64,000 nucleotides of DNA from Oreohelix idahoensis (Eukaryota; Mollusca; Gastropoda; Stylommatophora; Oreohelicidae), in NCBI GenBank assembly GCA_024509875.1, contig JAMPIV010000595.1:845001-909000 (forward strand), given 5' to 3'. The notes under the pieces were generated by a model. It was given only the letters and a program-made list of their open reading frames with translations. It was not told the origin of the DNA and searched no databases. The translations under genes and the position numbers were made by a program. This document shows, one piece after another, positions 11,557-22,131 of the stretch; position 1 is the stretch's first letter; every line of letters begins with the position of its first letter.

Positions 11557-12499
11557 GGTCTATGATCGCTAGTTATTCGCTTTATCAAAGAGAAGTGGTC
11601 ACGGGCACCATATTACCTTCATGTAGCCGGGGCAGGTGTTCCTTAGGACTGGAACGGCACCATATTACCTTCATGTGGCAGTGCCGGTATATGCAGTATT
11701 TTCAGTTTACTTTACAGAGAGCAGATGTTTAACTGGCCTAATCACCAGAGATTTAGATTTCTCTCTTAAATTTGTGTTACCAGGTTCGATTTTCTTCTCT
11801 TAGGTGTTGATGTAGCGAATTTAATTGAAATGGATAGATTTCTTATCTAGATCTCAAAACTGTAGTAATTCACCTTTTCAACAGCGTTCGATTTCATGCA
11901 AAACTTTTAATATCTTTCAGCATGAAACTTAAAATTTCAACAAAGTCTGGAATTCAGAACATTTTTACAATAATAAGTATAAATAAAATTCTATCATCTC
12001 ATCAGATGCTTTCATCGATGCAAAAATCCCTTTTTGCATCTTTGTCTCGTAGGCCTACTCAATTGTCAAATATGGCGAACCTTCTCATTCCACCGTGTTC
12101 CTTCCTTTAAGTTACAGTCTTATTTTAGGTTCGACGACATTTACCCATCTCCTCAGATTTGTCCTTGATTTCTTTATCGTCATAAGCATTCCTTGAGTTA
12201 AATGCTTTCCAACACAAGAATATTTTCTACTCTACATGGTTTGAGGTGTAAGACATTTTTTTGCAAATTGACTCAAATCCTCGAACCTAGTTCTGCTGCG
12301 ACTAGGGTTGGGAGCTCTATTCAAAATACATATTTAACGATTGTCACTACTTACGCCAGTAAGAAAATTATAACCACTCAATGTCCTGAAATACACATTT
12401 TATAAGAAATGTTGAAGTTTGATTTTCTCAAACTAAGAAATATGTAGAGCTGGACCAGATACGACCTCTTGAGTTGCGCTCTTTCATTCTACTGCCAAA
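11557..12499 (-). other. 5' untranslated region and possibly part of the 5' LTR of element 1
   Basis: No gene is visible between the gag start and the recognised 5' LTR segment. A 52-bp-spaced imperfect duplication of a 21-bp block (GGCACCATATTACCTTCATGT) lies at about 11604-11624 and 11656-11676. Depending on where the LTR starts, this stretch is either all 5' leader or leader plus the inner 0.8 kb of the LTR. Confidence 0.5.
11597..11662 (-). promoter_or_regulatory. candidate primer-binding sites of element 1
   Basis: On the sense strand, TGGTGCCCGTGACC (11610 down to 11597) and TGGTGCCG (11662 down to 11655) begin with TGG and resemble the complement of a histidine tRNA 3' end, the first with one extra C. 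A reverse-transcription primer site just downstream of the 5' LTR is expected in this family. If correct, the LTR edge lies close to 11675 instead of 12500. This is a pattern match only. Confidence 0.3.
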
Positions 12500-12726
12500 T
12501 GGCGTCGTTGTTCCACTTTCCCCGGGGTAAATCTGAGCTATCCGATTGGTCAGGGGAAATCACCCAATTATTAGAAATGGCGTGTAGAAGCGACTCTACC
12601 CTAAATATGTGACACTATTTATTATTTTCTGTTTCTCATAAAATATAAAATTATGGGGTGGTCTGTGCTTCCTCTGTCTTGTAAGAATATAGTCTGTTTC
12701 CAAAGGAACAACTATGTACACGGCCA
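12500..12726 (-). repeat. 5' LTR (recognised part) of element 1
   Basis: It is identical by eye to 1-227. Its outer edge at GGCCA (12726) is followed by host sequence CCTTCGATC. See the 3' LTR entry for the uncertainty about its inner edge. Confidence 0.8.
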
Positions 12727-13520
12727 CCTTCGATCAATGCAACAAAGAACTCCTAACCTAATTTATCACGGGTGAGTGCGCACATCTTCGTCTTTCAAAT
12801 CTCAGAGCAATTACGTCACGAACTGGATCCGTTATTATTCTGAAGGCACATCCGAGATCTGATGCCCCGTCTCAGTTTTCTGTCATGCAGACTTTAATAC
12901 ACTTAAAGTGCAGTGTACTTGTCGAAGAACATGTCAAAAGCACCTCTTATTAAGGTTAGGAGACACTTGCGTGGCCATCGCAGCAGAAAGTGTTGTCAAT
13001 GGATGGAAGGAACAGCACGTATGAAGGGATTTTTAAGACGCAATTGGTATGTCGAAAATTATTCCGCTATCTTAAGAGAGCAAAATATTTTCATCTTTTA
13101 TCCTCTGTTCTTCCTTTTTTTGTAATGTCTGTCTCTCTCTTTTTCTCCTCTTCTTTCCAATCTCTCTGTCTCATTTCTTTTTTGTTTATGTATGACTGTC
13201 TGTGCTGTCTTTTCTTTATTGATGCTTCTTCATTTACATGTTTCATTTTTTGTATAAACCTGTCTGAATCTTTTTGTTCACCAATATCTTGCATTATGAT
13301 TGCAGCCTTTTCTGGACCCCAAGTTCCAAATCTCTTGACATTTGTGTTTTAGCTCTTGTTTTCCTAGGTTTATTCTTGTAGCCTGTAATACTGTTTTGAT
13401 ATTCCAGTGACCTTGAAACAATATAATGAAAAGAATGTCCAGAACATCATTATTCGTGACCTATATGCCAGGAAACGGTATGTTTATATGTTTATGTGAA
13501 TGGAGCAAAGAAGTGACACT
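12727..13520. other. unassigned spacer
   Basis: Flanking DNA right of element 1. Open frames here are short and pyrimidine-driven, with no recognisable domain. I see nothing else. Confidence 0.4.
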
Positions 13521-13890
13521 ATCGTTTAACCGACAACATACATCAACGTTTAACTGACAACATACATCAATGTTTAACCGAGAAACTGCATAATAACATG
13601 CATCAACATTTAACGGGCAACATGCATCAACGTTTAACCGACAACATACATCAACATTTAACCGACAACAGTCATCAACATTTAACCGACAACATCCAAC
13701 AATATTTAACCAACAACATTCATCAACATTTAACCGACAACATTCATCAACATTTAACCGACAACTATCATCAACACTTAACCGACGACATACATCAACA
13801 TTTAACCGACAACACACATTTATGTTTAACCGAGTACCTGCATCAACGTTTAACCGAGAAAATGCATCAATGTTTAACCCACAACATACA
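13521..13890. repeat. minisatellite array 1, 24-bp unit
   Basis: About 15 imperfect copies of a 24-bp unit close to CATCAACATTTAACCGACAA plus a 4-base variable part (CATA, CATT, CAGT). It is the same unit as the array at 16368-17285. The two were probably one array before a solo LTR landed in it. Because 24 is a multiple of three and no stop occurs in some frames, long meaningless open frames appear on both strands. Confidence 0.9.
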
Positions 13891-16367
13891 TGAATGGGAC
13901 GTTATTGGTCGCTCCCCTTTTCGTATTTTTACTTATTTCTCATTTTCGGAGCATAGAGATACGTGCCAGTCACTTGTTTACACTTCTTCCTCTAATAATT
14001 CGTCATGTCTGTTTACTTGATCATCCCTGCTGAGAGAGGTGACAGGTGATGTAATATTGACCGACAGTCATGTTGGTAAAGTTCTCGTGTACCAGACATT
14101 AGTGCGCCGGATTAACAAGAAGATCGCCCCGCGAGCTTGGTTATCGCTGATATGGCTATTGTAACTTCCTAATTTCTCTCGTGGAGAGAACACAACCCAG
14201 ATGGCCACACGGTGAATCTTTGTTTGCACAGATAAAGAGCAGTAAATTATCCAGGTGGTGACATATTACAGTCATGCACCTGAAAAACGGAAGGTTGTAA
14301 TACGTTTCCGGGAAGATAATGCAGGAAGTCACGAGTGTAAACAGGACCGATAGTAAACGGAAATAACAATTCCTTATATGGAAAGTGACTTTTAAAAAAT
14401 CACGCAGAATTTTCACATGAGGAAATTGTTGGGATAAACCCCAACATAACTCGAATGATTAAATACAATTGGTTGGGCAATTCTAGATGTCATAAACAAC
14501 ACTTCTTATTGGAGTCTGGTCAGAAAGTAACAACAACATGCGTGGGACGAAAGTTGCAATATAATCTGACACTTTCGCCGGTTTAGAGCACTGTGAAATT
14601 ACCTCGTCAAGACGACAGCCAGCTAGCCAGAGTAAGGAATAGGATCAGAATTCTATTTACCGAACCGGACCTTGTCTGGGCATCCTGTGGACTTATATCC
14701 CAGGAATACTTTACCTACATTAACACGGAAAGACGGAATGCTAGGAATCTGAACACAAAGTCAGAGTGACAGCCTAGTGTAAAGTAATACCCCAGACCGC
14801 GTGCAAGAAGCATATTTAACAAGTTGCCTTAACTAATGCTCTGAGCCAGGAGTCAGTATTCGTAAAAAGATTTTGGGGTGAGTTGTACATTTTTAAATTC
14901 TATATTTTGCATTTATTTACGTGAAAATAGCTAGTGGATTGTCCAAGTCATATGATCGGTCAACCTCAGCATATAGAATGATGGTTTAATGAATCACCAC
15001 TGCAAGAACTGGTGACTGCTTTATGCGGGTTTCTCATAGAGAACCAAAAGCAGAGGTAGTCCTAAGATCCATATGGAGTTGGGAGCCGCGCTGGTGTAAT
15101 GGCTTCGGCGTTGTACTGGCGACCAGGTGTTCATGGTTCAAACCCGGGCGTCGGCGTTTGAAGAAATGTTTACGGCCGGAAATTTGACTGAATAGCCTGA
15201 ACGGCTCCAGTGATAAACCCTCTGTGGATGGGAAGGAGCGAAGCTCCTGACCGGGTTGGAAGGAAAGTCCTCAGGTTCCCCAGCCTCGCAATGACATGTC
15301 ATTGGGCCGAAGGGCTGAAAGCCCAAGTGCCGCTGGTTAAGAAAAAAAAAAAAAATCCATATGGAGCAGGGAGTGGAAGATGAAAGAACTAATGTACATA
15401 CTTATTATATTATTCACCTCTTCAACCAGTTCAAATGTAAAGATATTCAATATAAATGTAATGAATGTTTTCCGCTCACTGTGATTAATAGCAATGCTCA
15501 AGTGTGGAGACATGATTGTGTGTCAGGAAACCCAATACTCAGGAGGGTATTTGGCTCTCTTCTTTCATGATGCTAGTCGATGGTACCAGTTGAGGGTGCT
15601 ATCTCTGGAACAAAGTGTGTGGTATAAGTGGCCTGCTGTCCCGCTAGACACCATCATCAGACGGGTCTTGAAGACGCTGGACCAGCTTCGTGATTACTCC
15701 CTGATATTTATTGGAACGTGTCACAACCTCCAGTCTTGGCCAGTGACGAGAGTGAATCAGTCTATGACCTGCAAAGAACTAAACATCGGCTGGGGAAGAA
15801 ACCAAAGAACTTACTGGCAGCTAAGTACAAACTTAAAAGCTGCCAAGTGAACTTTCAGACAATTCCCTCAATATACATAACATGACCCTATGATGATTAC
15901 CTTTCATAAAATAATTTTTCATTTTACACCGTTAAATATAATTGAATATTAAATATTTTTTTTTGAATATATAGAAATATGCAATTGTTTTCATCCTTTT
16001 GAGTGTACTGCACCCGTATGTCTCAGTCACCTTAATTACACTCAAAACAGAGCTACTAAATTAAGATTTCACTGAATTAAATCAGATGGGGGCTTGAACG
16101 AGTTAAATCATACAATATATCTCTTCACAAATATAGTCGGGCTGATAATAAGTTAACTGTGCTAAGACACATTCACCATTGTTCTTGATTTCTGAATATC
16201 TTGTGAATACTCCCTCAAGGTAGAAGCATCATCATCATTCTATTTGCATCTCTGCCAAGAGTAATCTTGTGCGAAGGTAGATACCTTTGAAGACCCACAT
16301 TAGATACTCTAGGATTTGGTCATTGCTAGACCATCACTGCAGAGCAAGGGGAGTAAATCCCGTGACA
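13890..16367 (+). mobile_element. solo LTR, copy 1 (TGTCACA...TGACA family)
   Basis: It aligns by eye along its length with 27012-29242 and 56349-59115. Shared landmarks are a block near GGTCGCTCCCCTTTTCG at the start, the stretch around GCATATAGAATGATGG..CACCACTGCAAG, and the end CTGCAGAGCAAGGGGAGTAAATCCCGTGACA. It sits inside the 24-bp minisatellite: array 1 stops where it begins and array 2 starts immediately after its last base. The left edge is approximate because the expected TGTCACA is not preserved. A SINE at 15079-15354 is nested in it. No internal region or coding sequence remains. Confidence 0.75.
15079..15354 (+). mobile_element. tRNA-derived SINE with 12-bp target duplication
   Basis: The 5' part has polymerase III promoter boxes: A box TGGTGTAATGG and B box GGTTCAAACCC. 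A tRNA-unrelated body follows, then a poly(A) tail of about 13 bases. The direct repeat ATCCATATGGAG flanks it at 15067-15078 and 15355-15366, the signature of LINE-assisted insertion. It is not a functional tRNA gene: there is no cloverleaf continuation, and the tail and target duplication mark a retroposon. It is a guest in solo LTR copy 1. Confidence 0.88.
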
Positions 16368-17285
16368 ATGTTTAACCAACAACATGCATCACCATTTAAC
16401 CAAATACATCCATAAGGATTTAACCAACAACGTGCATCGACATTTAACCAACAACATGCATCATCATTTAATCAAAAACATACATCAACATTTAACCAAC
16501 AACATGCATCGACATTTAACCAAACATTCATTAACATTTAACCAACAACCTTCATCAACGTTTAACCAACAACATTCATCAACATTTAACCAACAACATT
16601 CATCAACATTTAACCGACAACATTCATCAACATTTAACCGACAACAGTCATCAACATTTAACCAACAACAGTCATCAACACTTAACCGACAACATTCATC
16701 AACATTTAACCAACAACATTCATCAACATTTAACCAACAACTTTCATAAACATTTAACCGACAACATGCATCAACATTTAACCGACAACACGCAACAACA
16801 TTTAACTGATAACACTCATCAACATTTAACCGACAACATTCATCAACATTTAACCGGCAACATTCATCAACATTTAACAGACATCAGTCATCAACATTTA
16901 ACCAACAACATTCATCAACATTTAACCGACAACATTCATCAACATTTAACCGACAACAGTCATCAACATTTAACCGACAACATCCATCAATATATAACCA
17001 ACAACATTCATCAACATTTAACCGACAACATTCATCAACATTTAACCGACAACATTCATCAACATTTAATTGACAACAGTCATCAACATTTAACCGACAA
17101 CAGTCATCAACATTTAACCGACAACTGTCATCAACATTTAACCAACAATATTCATCAAAATTTAACAGACAACATTCATCAACATTCACCCGACAACATT
17201 CATCAACATTTAACGGACAACATGCATCAACATTTAGCCGACAACATGCATCAACATTTAACTGACAACTGTCATAAACGTTCAA
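16368..17285. repeat. minisatellite array 2a, 24-bp unit
   Basis: About 38 copies of the 24-bp unit seen at 13521-13890, with variants CATT, CAGT, CATG and CATC in the variable four bases. In one plus frame it reads as repeats of HQHLTDN plus one residue, and in a minus frame as repeats of NVDECCRL. Both are products of the period, not genes. Confidence 0.92.
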
Positions 17286-17935
17286 CCGACAAGTCATCAA
17301 CATTTAACCGACAAGTCATCAACATTTAGCCGACAACAGTCATCAAAGTTTAACCGACAATTCATCAACATTTATCTGACAACAGTCATCAACGTTTAAT
17401 CGACAACAGTCATTAGCATTTAACCGACAACATTCATCAACATTTAATCAACAAGTCATCAACATTTAACCGACAACAGCCATCAACATTTAACCGACAA
17501 GTCATCAACGTTTAACGGACACGTCATCAACATTTAACCGACAAGTCATCAACATTCAACCGACAAGTCATCAACATTTAACCGAAAAGTCATCAACATT
17601 TAACCAACAAGTCATCAACATTTAACCGACAAGTCATCGACGTTTAACCGACAAGTCATCAACATTTAAATGACAAGTCATCAACATTCAACCAACAAGT
17701 CATCAACATTTAACCGACAAGTCATCAAGATTCAACCGACAAGTCATCAACATTTAACCGACAAGTCATCAAGATTCAACCGACAAGTTATCAACATTTA
17801 ACGGACAAGTCATCAACATTCAACCGACAAGTCATCAACATTTAACCGACAAGTCATCAACATTTAACCAACAAGTCATCAACATTTAACCGACAAGTCA
17901 TCAAGATTCAACCGACAAGTCATCAACATTTAAGA
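17286..17935. repeat. minisatellite array 2b, 22-bp unit
   Basis: From about 17286 the same consensus continues with a 22-bp unit (GTCATCAACATTTAACCGACAA), about 29 copies. The variable four bases of the 24-bp unit are replaced by two. Frame openness is lost here because 22 is not a multiple of three. Confidence 0.9.
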
Positions 17936-17959
17936 CACTACTTATTATCACCGTCATTA

Positions 17960-18282
17960 AGCATTCAGCTTCCCAAGGAGCATGGGTCTTCAATAAACGT
18001 TTGTCAAGTGTCACAGTCACGTGACATCAGTTTAAATCCTGTCCTTGTCTTCCTCATCCGATTCATTTCTCTCTCTAGCTGTCTAATTCATGTGTGTGTG
18101 TTTTGTGCTTTTTGTTGTTGTTGGTCTCCCTCTTCCTCTCTTACCCCGGGGATTTCAGAACAAGAACTGCATTGTGATGCTGGCAAAAGGTTTCCTCAGT
18201 GTGTGTCTGGTTCTTGTCATCAATTATACATTGGTTTCCTTGTCGCTCCAACTATTTGGACACGGGACCGACTATCCTAACC
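17960..18282 (-). pseudogene. RTE-like LINE 3' fragment
   Basis: The minus strand matches the 3' part of the LINE at 60893-61845: the sense end resembles CTTGGGAAGCTG, and further in there is a block around CTGAAATCCCCGGGGTAAGAG corresponding to WNPQGKR in the better copy. It is heavily diverged with no open frame. The surrounding 17936-18010 is its degraded tail. Confidence 0.6.
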
Positions 18283-18284
18283 TG

Positions 18285-18470
18285 TAGAACATTTAAGCCA
18301 TAGAAACTTCCGTGTTCGACACCTGGTAGCAATCCCCTCACGTCTACCTAGTTGTGAATGGGTACCTGACTCTGTTCTTATGTTAGCGAAGGCAAAGGCA
18401 GAGAAAGAGGGAAACTGGTCGCCCCCACCTCATAAAGTTGGACCAAGTATAGTTATCGCATGTAATAGGA
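18285..18470 (+). mobile_element. SINE fragment (second family)
   Basis: It contains a B-box-like GTGTTCGACACC and a body with ACCTAGTTGTGAATGGGTACCTG and CGCCCCCACCTCATAAAGTTGGACC. The same body recurs at 31695-31925 (minus), 32505-32690 and 59745-59855. The tRNA-like head is incomplete. Confidence 0.6.
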
Positions 18471-18945
18471 GACATGGATACGAAGTTTTGCATGGGGCTA
18501 GCAACAGCATCATGTAAAGTAAATTGCTACAGAATTCACAGCTACAAGAGCTCACAAATGCTTCGATGCAGACTTCCTGCAAGAGGACTGGCTCAATAAA
18601 GAGCGAAAAAGAAAAATATTTCATAACTTTCAAACAGCAGTGATGTCATACATAGGCTCAAGTGCTACAAAACCAACAAGAACATTAATAAATAACCACA
18701 AGACCGTAGTAGTTTCAGTGATGAAACGTGCAACTTGTTAACAGAAAATGGTCAATAGTCCGTTTGGTAGTGACATGGTTTCCAAAAACTCTGAACGTGG
18801 CGACAATGTCTGTGTAACAAACGAAGATGGGCAGATTTGCGATTTTTATAGTGGAACGGTACAGTTAATACTGATATGTTTTAACATCGTGCTTTTTAGT
18901 TTGAAATGTGTGATTTTTTAAGGCTTTATTATAGGTCACTTATTA
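18471..18945. other. unassigned spacer
   Basis: I see no gene, repeat or element signature in this stretch. Confidence 0.35.
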
Positions 18946-18949
18946 TCTG

Positions 18950-20085
18950 TTGATAGCATCACAAGGCAGTTGTTCTTCTGAAATCTCCAGGGTAAGGCAG
19001 GTAGAGGAAGACCAAAGAACACACGGAGAAGATGACTGGAGACATATATGAAGGGGATGAAGAAGGCATGCAAAGAACGTGATCTGATGGCACGTGACAT
19101 GAAGACTTGGCATAAGTTTGTTGATGGCACGGGACATGAAGACTTGGCATAAGTTTGTTGAGGGCACGTGACATGAAAACTTGGCATAAGTTTGTTGATG
19201 GCACGGGACATGAAGACTTGGCATAAGTTTGTTGATGGCACGGGACATAAAGACTTGGCATAAGTTTGTTGATGGCACGTGACATGAAGACTTGGCATAA
19301 TTTTGTTGATGGCACGGGACATGAAGACTTGGCATAAGTTTGTTGATGGCACGGGACATGAAGACTTGGCATAAGTTTGTTGAGGGCACGTGACATGAAG
19401 ACTTGGCATAAGTTTTTTAATGGCACGGGACATGAAGACTTGGCATAAGTTTGTTGATGGCACGGGACATGAAGACTTGGCATAAGTTTGTTGATGGCAC
19501 GGGACATGAAGACTTGACATAAATTTGTTGAGGGTACGTGACATGAAGACTTGGCATAAGTTTGTTGATGGCACGGGACATGAAGACTTGGCATAAGTTT
19601 GTTGATGGCACGGGACATGAAGATTTGGCATAAGTTTGTTGAGGGCACGTGACATGAAAACTTGGCATAAGTTTGTTGATGGCACGGGACATGAAGACTT
19701 GGCATAAGTTTGTTGATGGCACGTGGCATGAAGACTTGGCATAAGTTTGTTGAGGGCACGTGACATGAAGACTTGGCATAAGTTTGTTGATCGCACGGGA
19801 CATAAAGACTTGGCATAAGTTTGTTGATGGCACGTGACATGAAGACTTGGCATAATTTTATTGATGGCACGGAACATGAAGACTTGGCATAAGTTTGTTG
19901 ATAGCACGTGACATGAAGACTTGGCATAAGTTTGTTGATGGCACGGGACATGAAGACTTGGCATAAGTTTGTTGAGGGCACGTGACATGAAAACTTGGCA
20001 TAAGTTTGTTGATGGCACGGGACATGAAGACTTGGCATAAGTTTGTTGAAAGCCTGTGCTTCCTGGGGAGCTGAAGTCTGGTGAT
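18950..20085 (+). pseudogene. RTE-like LINE 3' end expanded by a minisatellite
   Basis: 18950-19086 matches the C-terminal coding part of the LINE at 60893-61845 (blocks equivalent to GKAGRGRPKNTRR.. and ..KKACKERDLMARDMKTW). The end of the coding part, VESLCFLGS-like, and the stop appear at 20049-20085. Between them the segment encoding about 12 residues has been tandemly amplified (19087-20048). The family's C-terminus normally reads straight through this point, so the array is an expansion inside the LINE and not an insertion beside it. Confidence 0.7.
19087..20048. repeat. 37-bp minisatellite, 26 copies, derived from a LINE 3' coding end
   Basis: The unit resembles ATGGCACGTGACATGAAG followed by ACTTGGCATAAGTTTGTTG; 962 bp divided by 37 gives 26 copies. 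Units alternate mainly between GATGGCACGGGACATG and GAGGGCACGTGACATG types. A 37-bp period cycles through three frames, and the minus strand lacks stops in all of them, so large overlapping open frames (up to 390 codons) appear there without meaning. Confidence 0.93.
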
Positions 20086-20241
20086 GATGAGCATGATGAG
20101 CATGATGATTAGTAACGTATGTGTATCTCATAACAGCGAGTCGGTTTGCTATAGATAGCTTAGTTGGATGTATCCGATACTCTGTTTATTCGCTGCAGGA
20201 ACTGGCTGTCGCGTGGGTTGTTTCTGTCTGTGTTACATCCC

Positions 20242-21352
20242 TGATAAGTGCAGATGTGATGAAAGGGAAATGATCTTGGGAAATACGTGTTGAGTAGAGT
20301 TAATTTTGGGTTAGAGTACTTGCTTACAGATTGGTATGGATTTGTTTAAAGATATCTCCAATTAGTTTCGTGGAAGACAGTATGTCAGATAGCAGGTGAA
20401 CTCTGGTCATAATGAACTGTTTCTGTACTGGTTTTAAGTGATGTGTGAATAGCTCTCGCGGCTAGTGTCCGCAGGGATTTTTGAGAGCAGTGTTAAGAGA
20501 ACGGTAGATTCTCGTGACTGTGTGAACGGGGTGTGTTCCCGTGGGTTCAGAGTATGCAGGGTTTTTGACTGAGGTGGTCAGCCCTAAGGTGGTTTTTGGA
20601 TAATGTATGCCTGCGCAGGGCTATAGAGATTTTGTAGGCCTTGATTATTATATCTGCCGTAGATGCAGTATTTGTGCACTGATGTGAAGTATAGAGATTT
20701 TGTAGGCCTTGATTATTATATATCTGCCGTAGATGCAGTATTTGTGCACTGATGTGAAGTATAGAGATTTTGTAGGCCTTGATTATTATATATCTGCCGT
20801 AGATGCAGTATTTGTGCACTGATGTGAAGTATAGAGATTTTGTAGGCCTTGATTATTATATATCTGCCGTAGATGCAGTATTTGTGCACTGATGTGAAGT
20901 ATAGAGATTTTGTAGGCCTTGATTATTATATATCTGCCGTAGATGCAGTATTTGTGCACTGATGTGAAGTATAGAGATTTTGTAGGCCTTGATTATTATA
21001 TATCTGCCGTAGATGCAGTATGTGTGCACTGATGTGAAGTATAGAGATTTTGTAGGCCTTGATTATTATATATCTGCCGTAGATGCAGTATTTGTGCACT
21101 GATGTGAGGAGTAGAGATTTTGTAGGCCAGGATGTGTATGGGCCGTATGTTAACTGCATTATGAAGATTCATGTTTCGATGTAACTGTATTCGTCTAGAT
21201 CTACGTGATGTTATAATTGTAATAAACCATGGTTAAAATATCATCAGACGTTACACCATTCCATGACTTGGTGTGTACGCTACTGTGAGTGACTGTCCCA
21301 AAACACGCTTCACCTTCTTCAACCAAAAGATAAAAAACCCTTTAATTATCAG
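20242..21352 (+). repeat. 5' LTR of element B
   Basis: It is bounded by TGATAA and TTATCA. It contains about seven copies of a 70-bp tandem repeat (20622-21129) and an AATAAA polyadenylation signal at 21221-21226. The matching signal in the 3' LTR is at the same offset (979). Confidence 0.88.
20622..21129. repeat. 70-bp tandem repeat inside the 5' LTR of element B
   Basis: About 7.3 units beginning TATAGAGATTTTGTAGGCC and containing CTGCCGTAGATGCAGTA. The first unit lacks two bases (TATATCT instead of TATATATCT). The same array occurs in the 3' LTR (24329-24836), and four units occur in the inverted fragment at 25072-25631. Confidence 0.92.
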
Positions 21353-21353
21353 T

Positions 21354-21371
21354 GGTGGACCAAACCAACGG
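21354..21371 (+). promoter_or_regulatory. candidate primer-binding site of element B
   Basis: Starting two bases after the 5' LTR, TGGTGGACCAAACC has the TGG start expected for priming by a tRNA CCA end. I could not assign the tRNA. Confidence 0.4.
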
Positions 21372-22131
21372 GTCGTAACACCCACATTACATTCGCGTAA
21401 CAAGAGGGTAAATTAGGTCAGATTCTGGACCAGTCATTACAAGTGGGAACACTGAACTGTGTTATGTTTGGCTCTGTGTGGGCGTGGCCTAATTCAACAG
21501 TACACAGGTATCAGCTGACTGCGCATATCCATCCTCATATCTTGGCGTGTGTAGCAACTAAACTAACTTTATCAGTTGGTTTCGATATCAAATAGCTGTT
21601 ATCTGATAGCGACATTGATGCCATAATTGTTACAGTGCTTGTTCCAGTCTTTCCATATACAGATTCAACTATAGGTGCAGTATTTTGGAGAGTTCGTCTG
21701 CACGTATACCTCAAGTGATTGCGGGGTTGCTGTGATCGGTTCCTGTCGTCTGATGCATTGTTGAGGACATACTGTACAGTGGCAGGGATTTGAAGACAAG
21801 AGTGCCTAGTCCTTCTACCTTTCTGCAGTGGAGTGTTTTAACGTTAGAACTTTGTGATATCCAGTGTGTTAGCGAAAGGGTCAGGATTACCTTCAGTTAA
21901 GTGCTTTTGTTGTGTGTAAATGTTGCCACTTCTGTCCATGTCAACGAGCCTCAATCTGCACTATCCTATTCTATTGATAACTATTGTTGTTGTTGTCGAT
22001 AATTATATCGATTAATTATAGAATATGATGATGTACAGGGATTGATGATACAATATTTGAGATCTAAACTTGATTTGGTATAATGAAAGTTTAATTAAGA
22101 CATATATGGTTGACTAAGTAAACAAGTCACA

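Larger units (their letters stand above)
1..12726 (-). mobile_element. Ty3/gypsy LTR retrotransposon (element 1), apparently coding-intact
   Basis: A 227-bp sequence at 1-227 recurs at 12500-12726 with no difference that I could find by eye. Between the copies lie a minus-strand gag and pol. This is the LTR-gag-pol-LTR plan of a Ty3/gypsy retrotransposon read from right to left. Domain order in pol is protease, reverse transcriptase, RNase H, integrase, which fits Ty3/gypsy and not copia. The left LTR is cut by, or begins at, the window edge, so a target-site duplication cannot be tested; the right flank reads CCTTC. Identical LTR segments and uninterrupted ORFs suggest a recent, possibly active copy. 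The internal 3' part, between the end of pol and the left LTR, is over 5 kb and unusually A-rich on the element's sense strand. Confidence 0.9.

Noticed and set aside
12990..13352. 120-codon open frame
   Set aside because: It has pyrimidine-rich biased composition, no motif, and an equally open antisense frame.
13461..13817. Cysteine-rich repeat protein on the minus strand
   Set aside because: It is a by-product of the 24-bp minisatellite; codon-phase openness exists on both strands.
15090..15160. tRNA gene
   Set aside because: A and B boxes are present, but the sequence runs into a SINE body with poly(A) tail and target duplication.
13521..17935. CRISPR-like array
   Set aside because: Units are contiguous tandem copies without unique spacers, in animal DNA with LINEs and SINEs.
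18936..20131. Overlapping minus-strand open frames of up to 390 codons
   Set aside because: They are read from the 37-bp minisatellite, whose period cycles through three stop-free frames; repeated NKLMPSLHVPCHQ-type residues have no independent support.
20547..21159. Minus-strand frames with HKYCIYGRYIII-type repeats
   Set aside because: They are produced by the 70-bp LTR repeat and recur in each LTR copy and the inverted fragment; no gene evidence.
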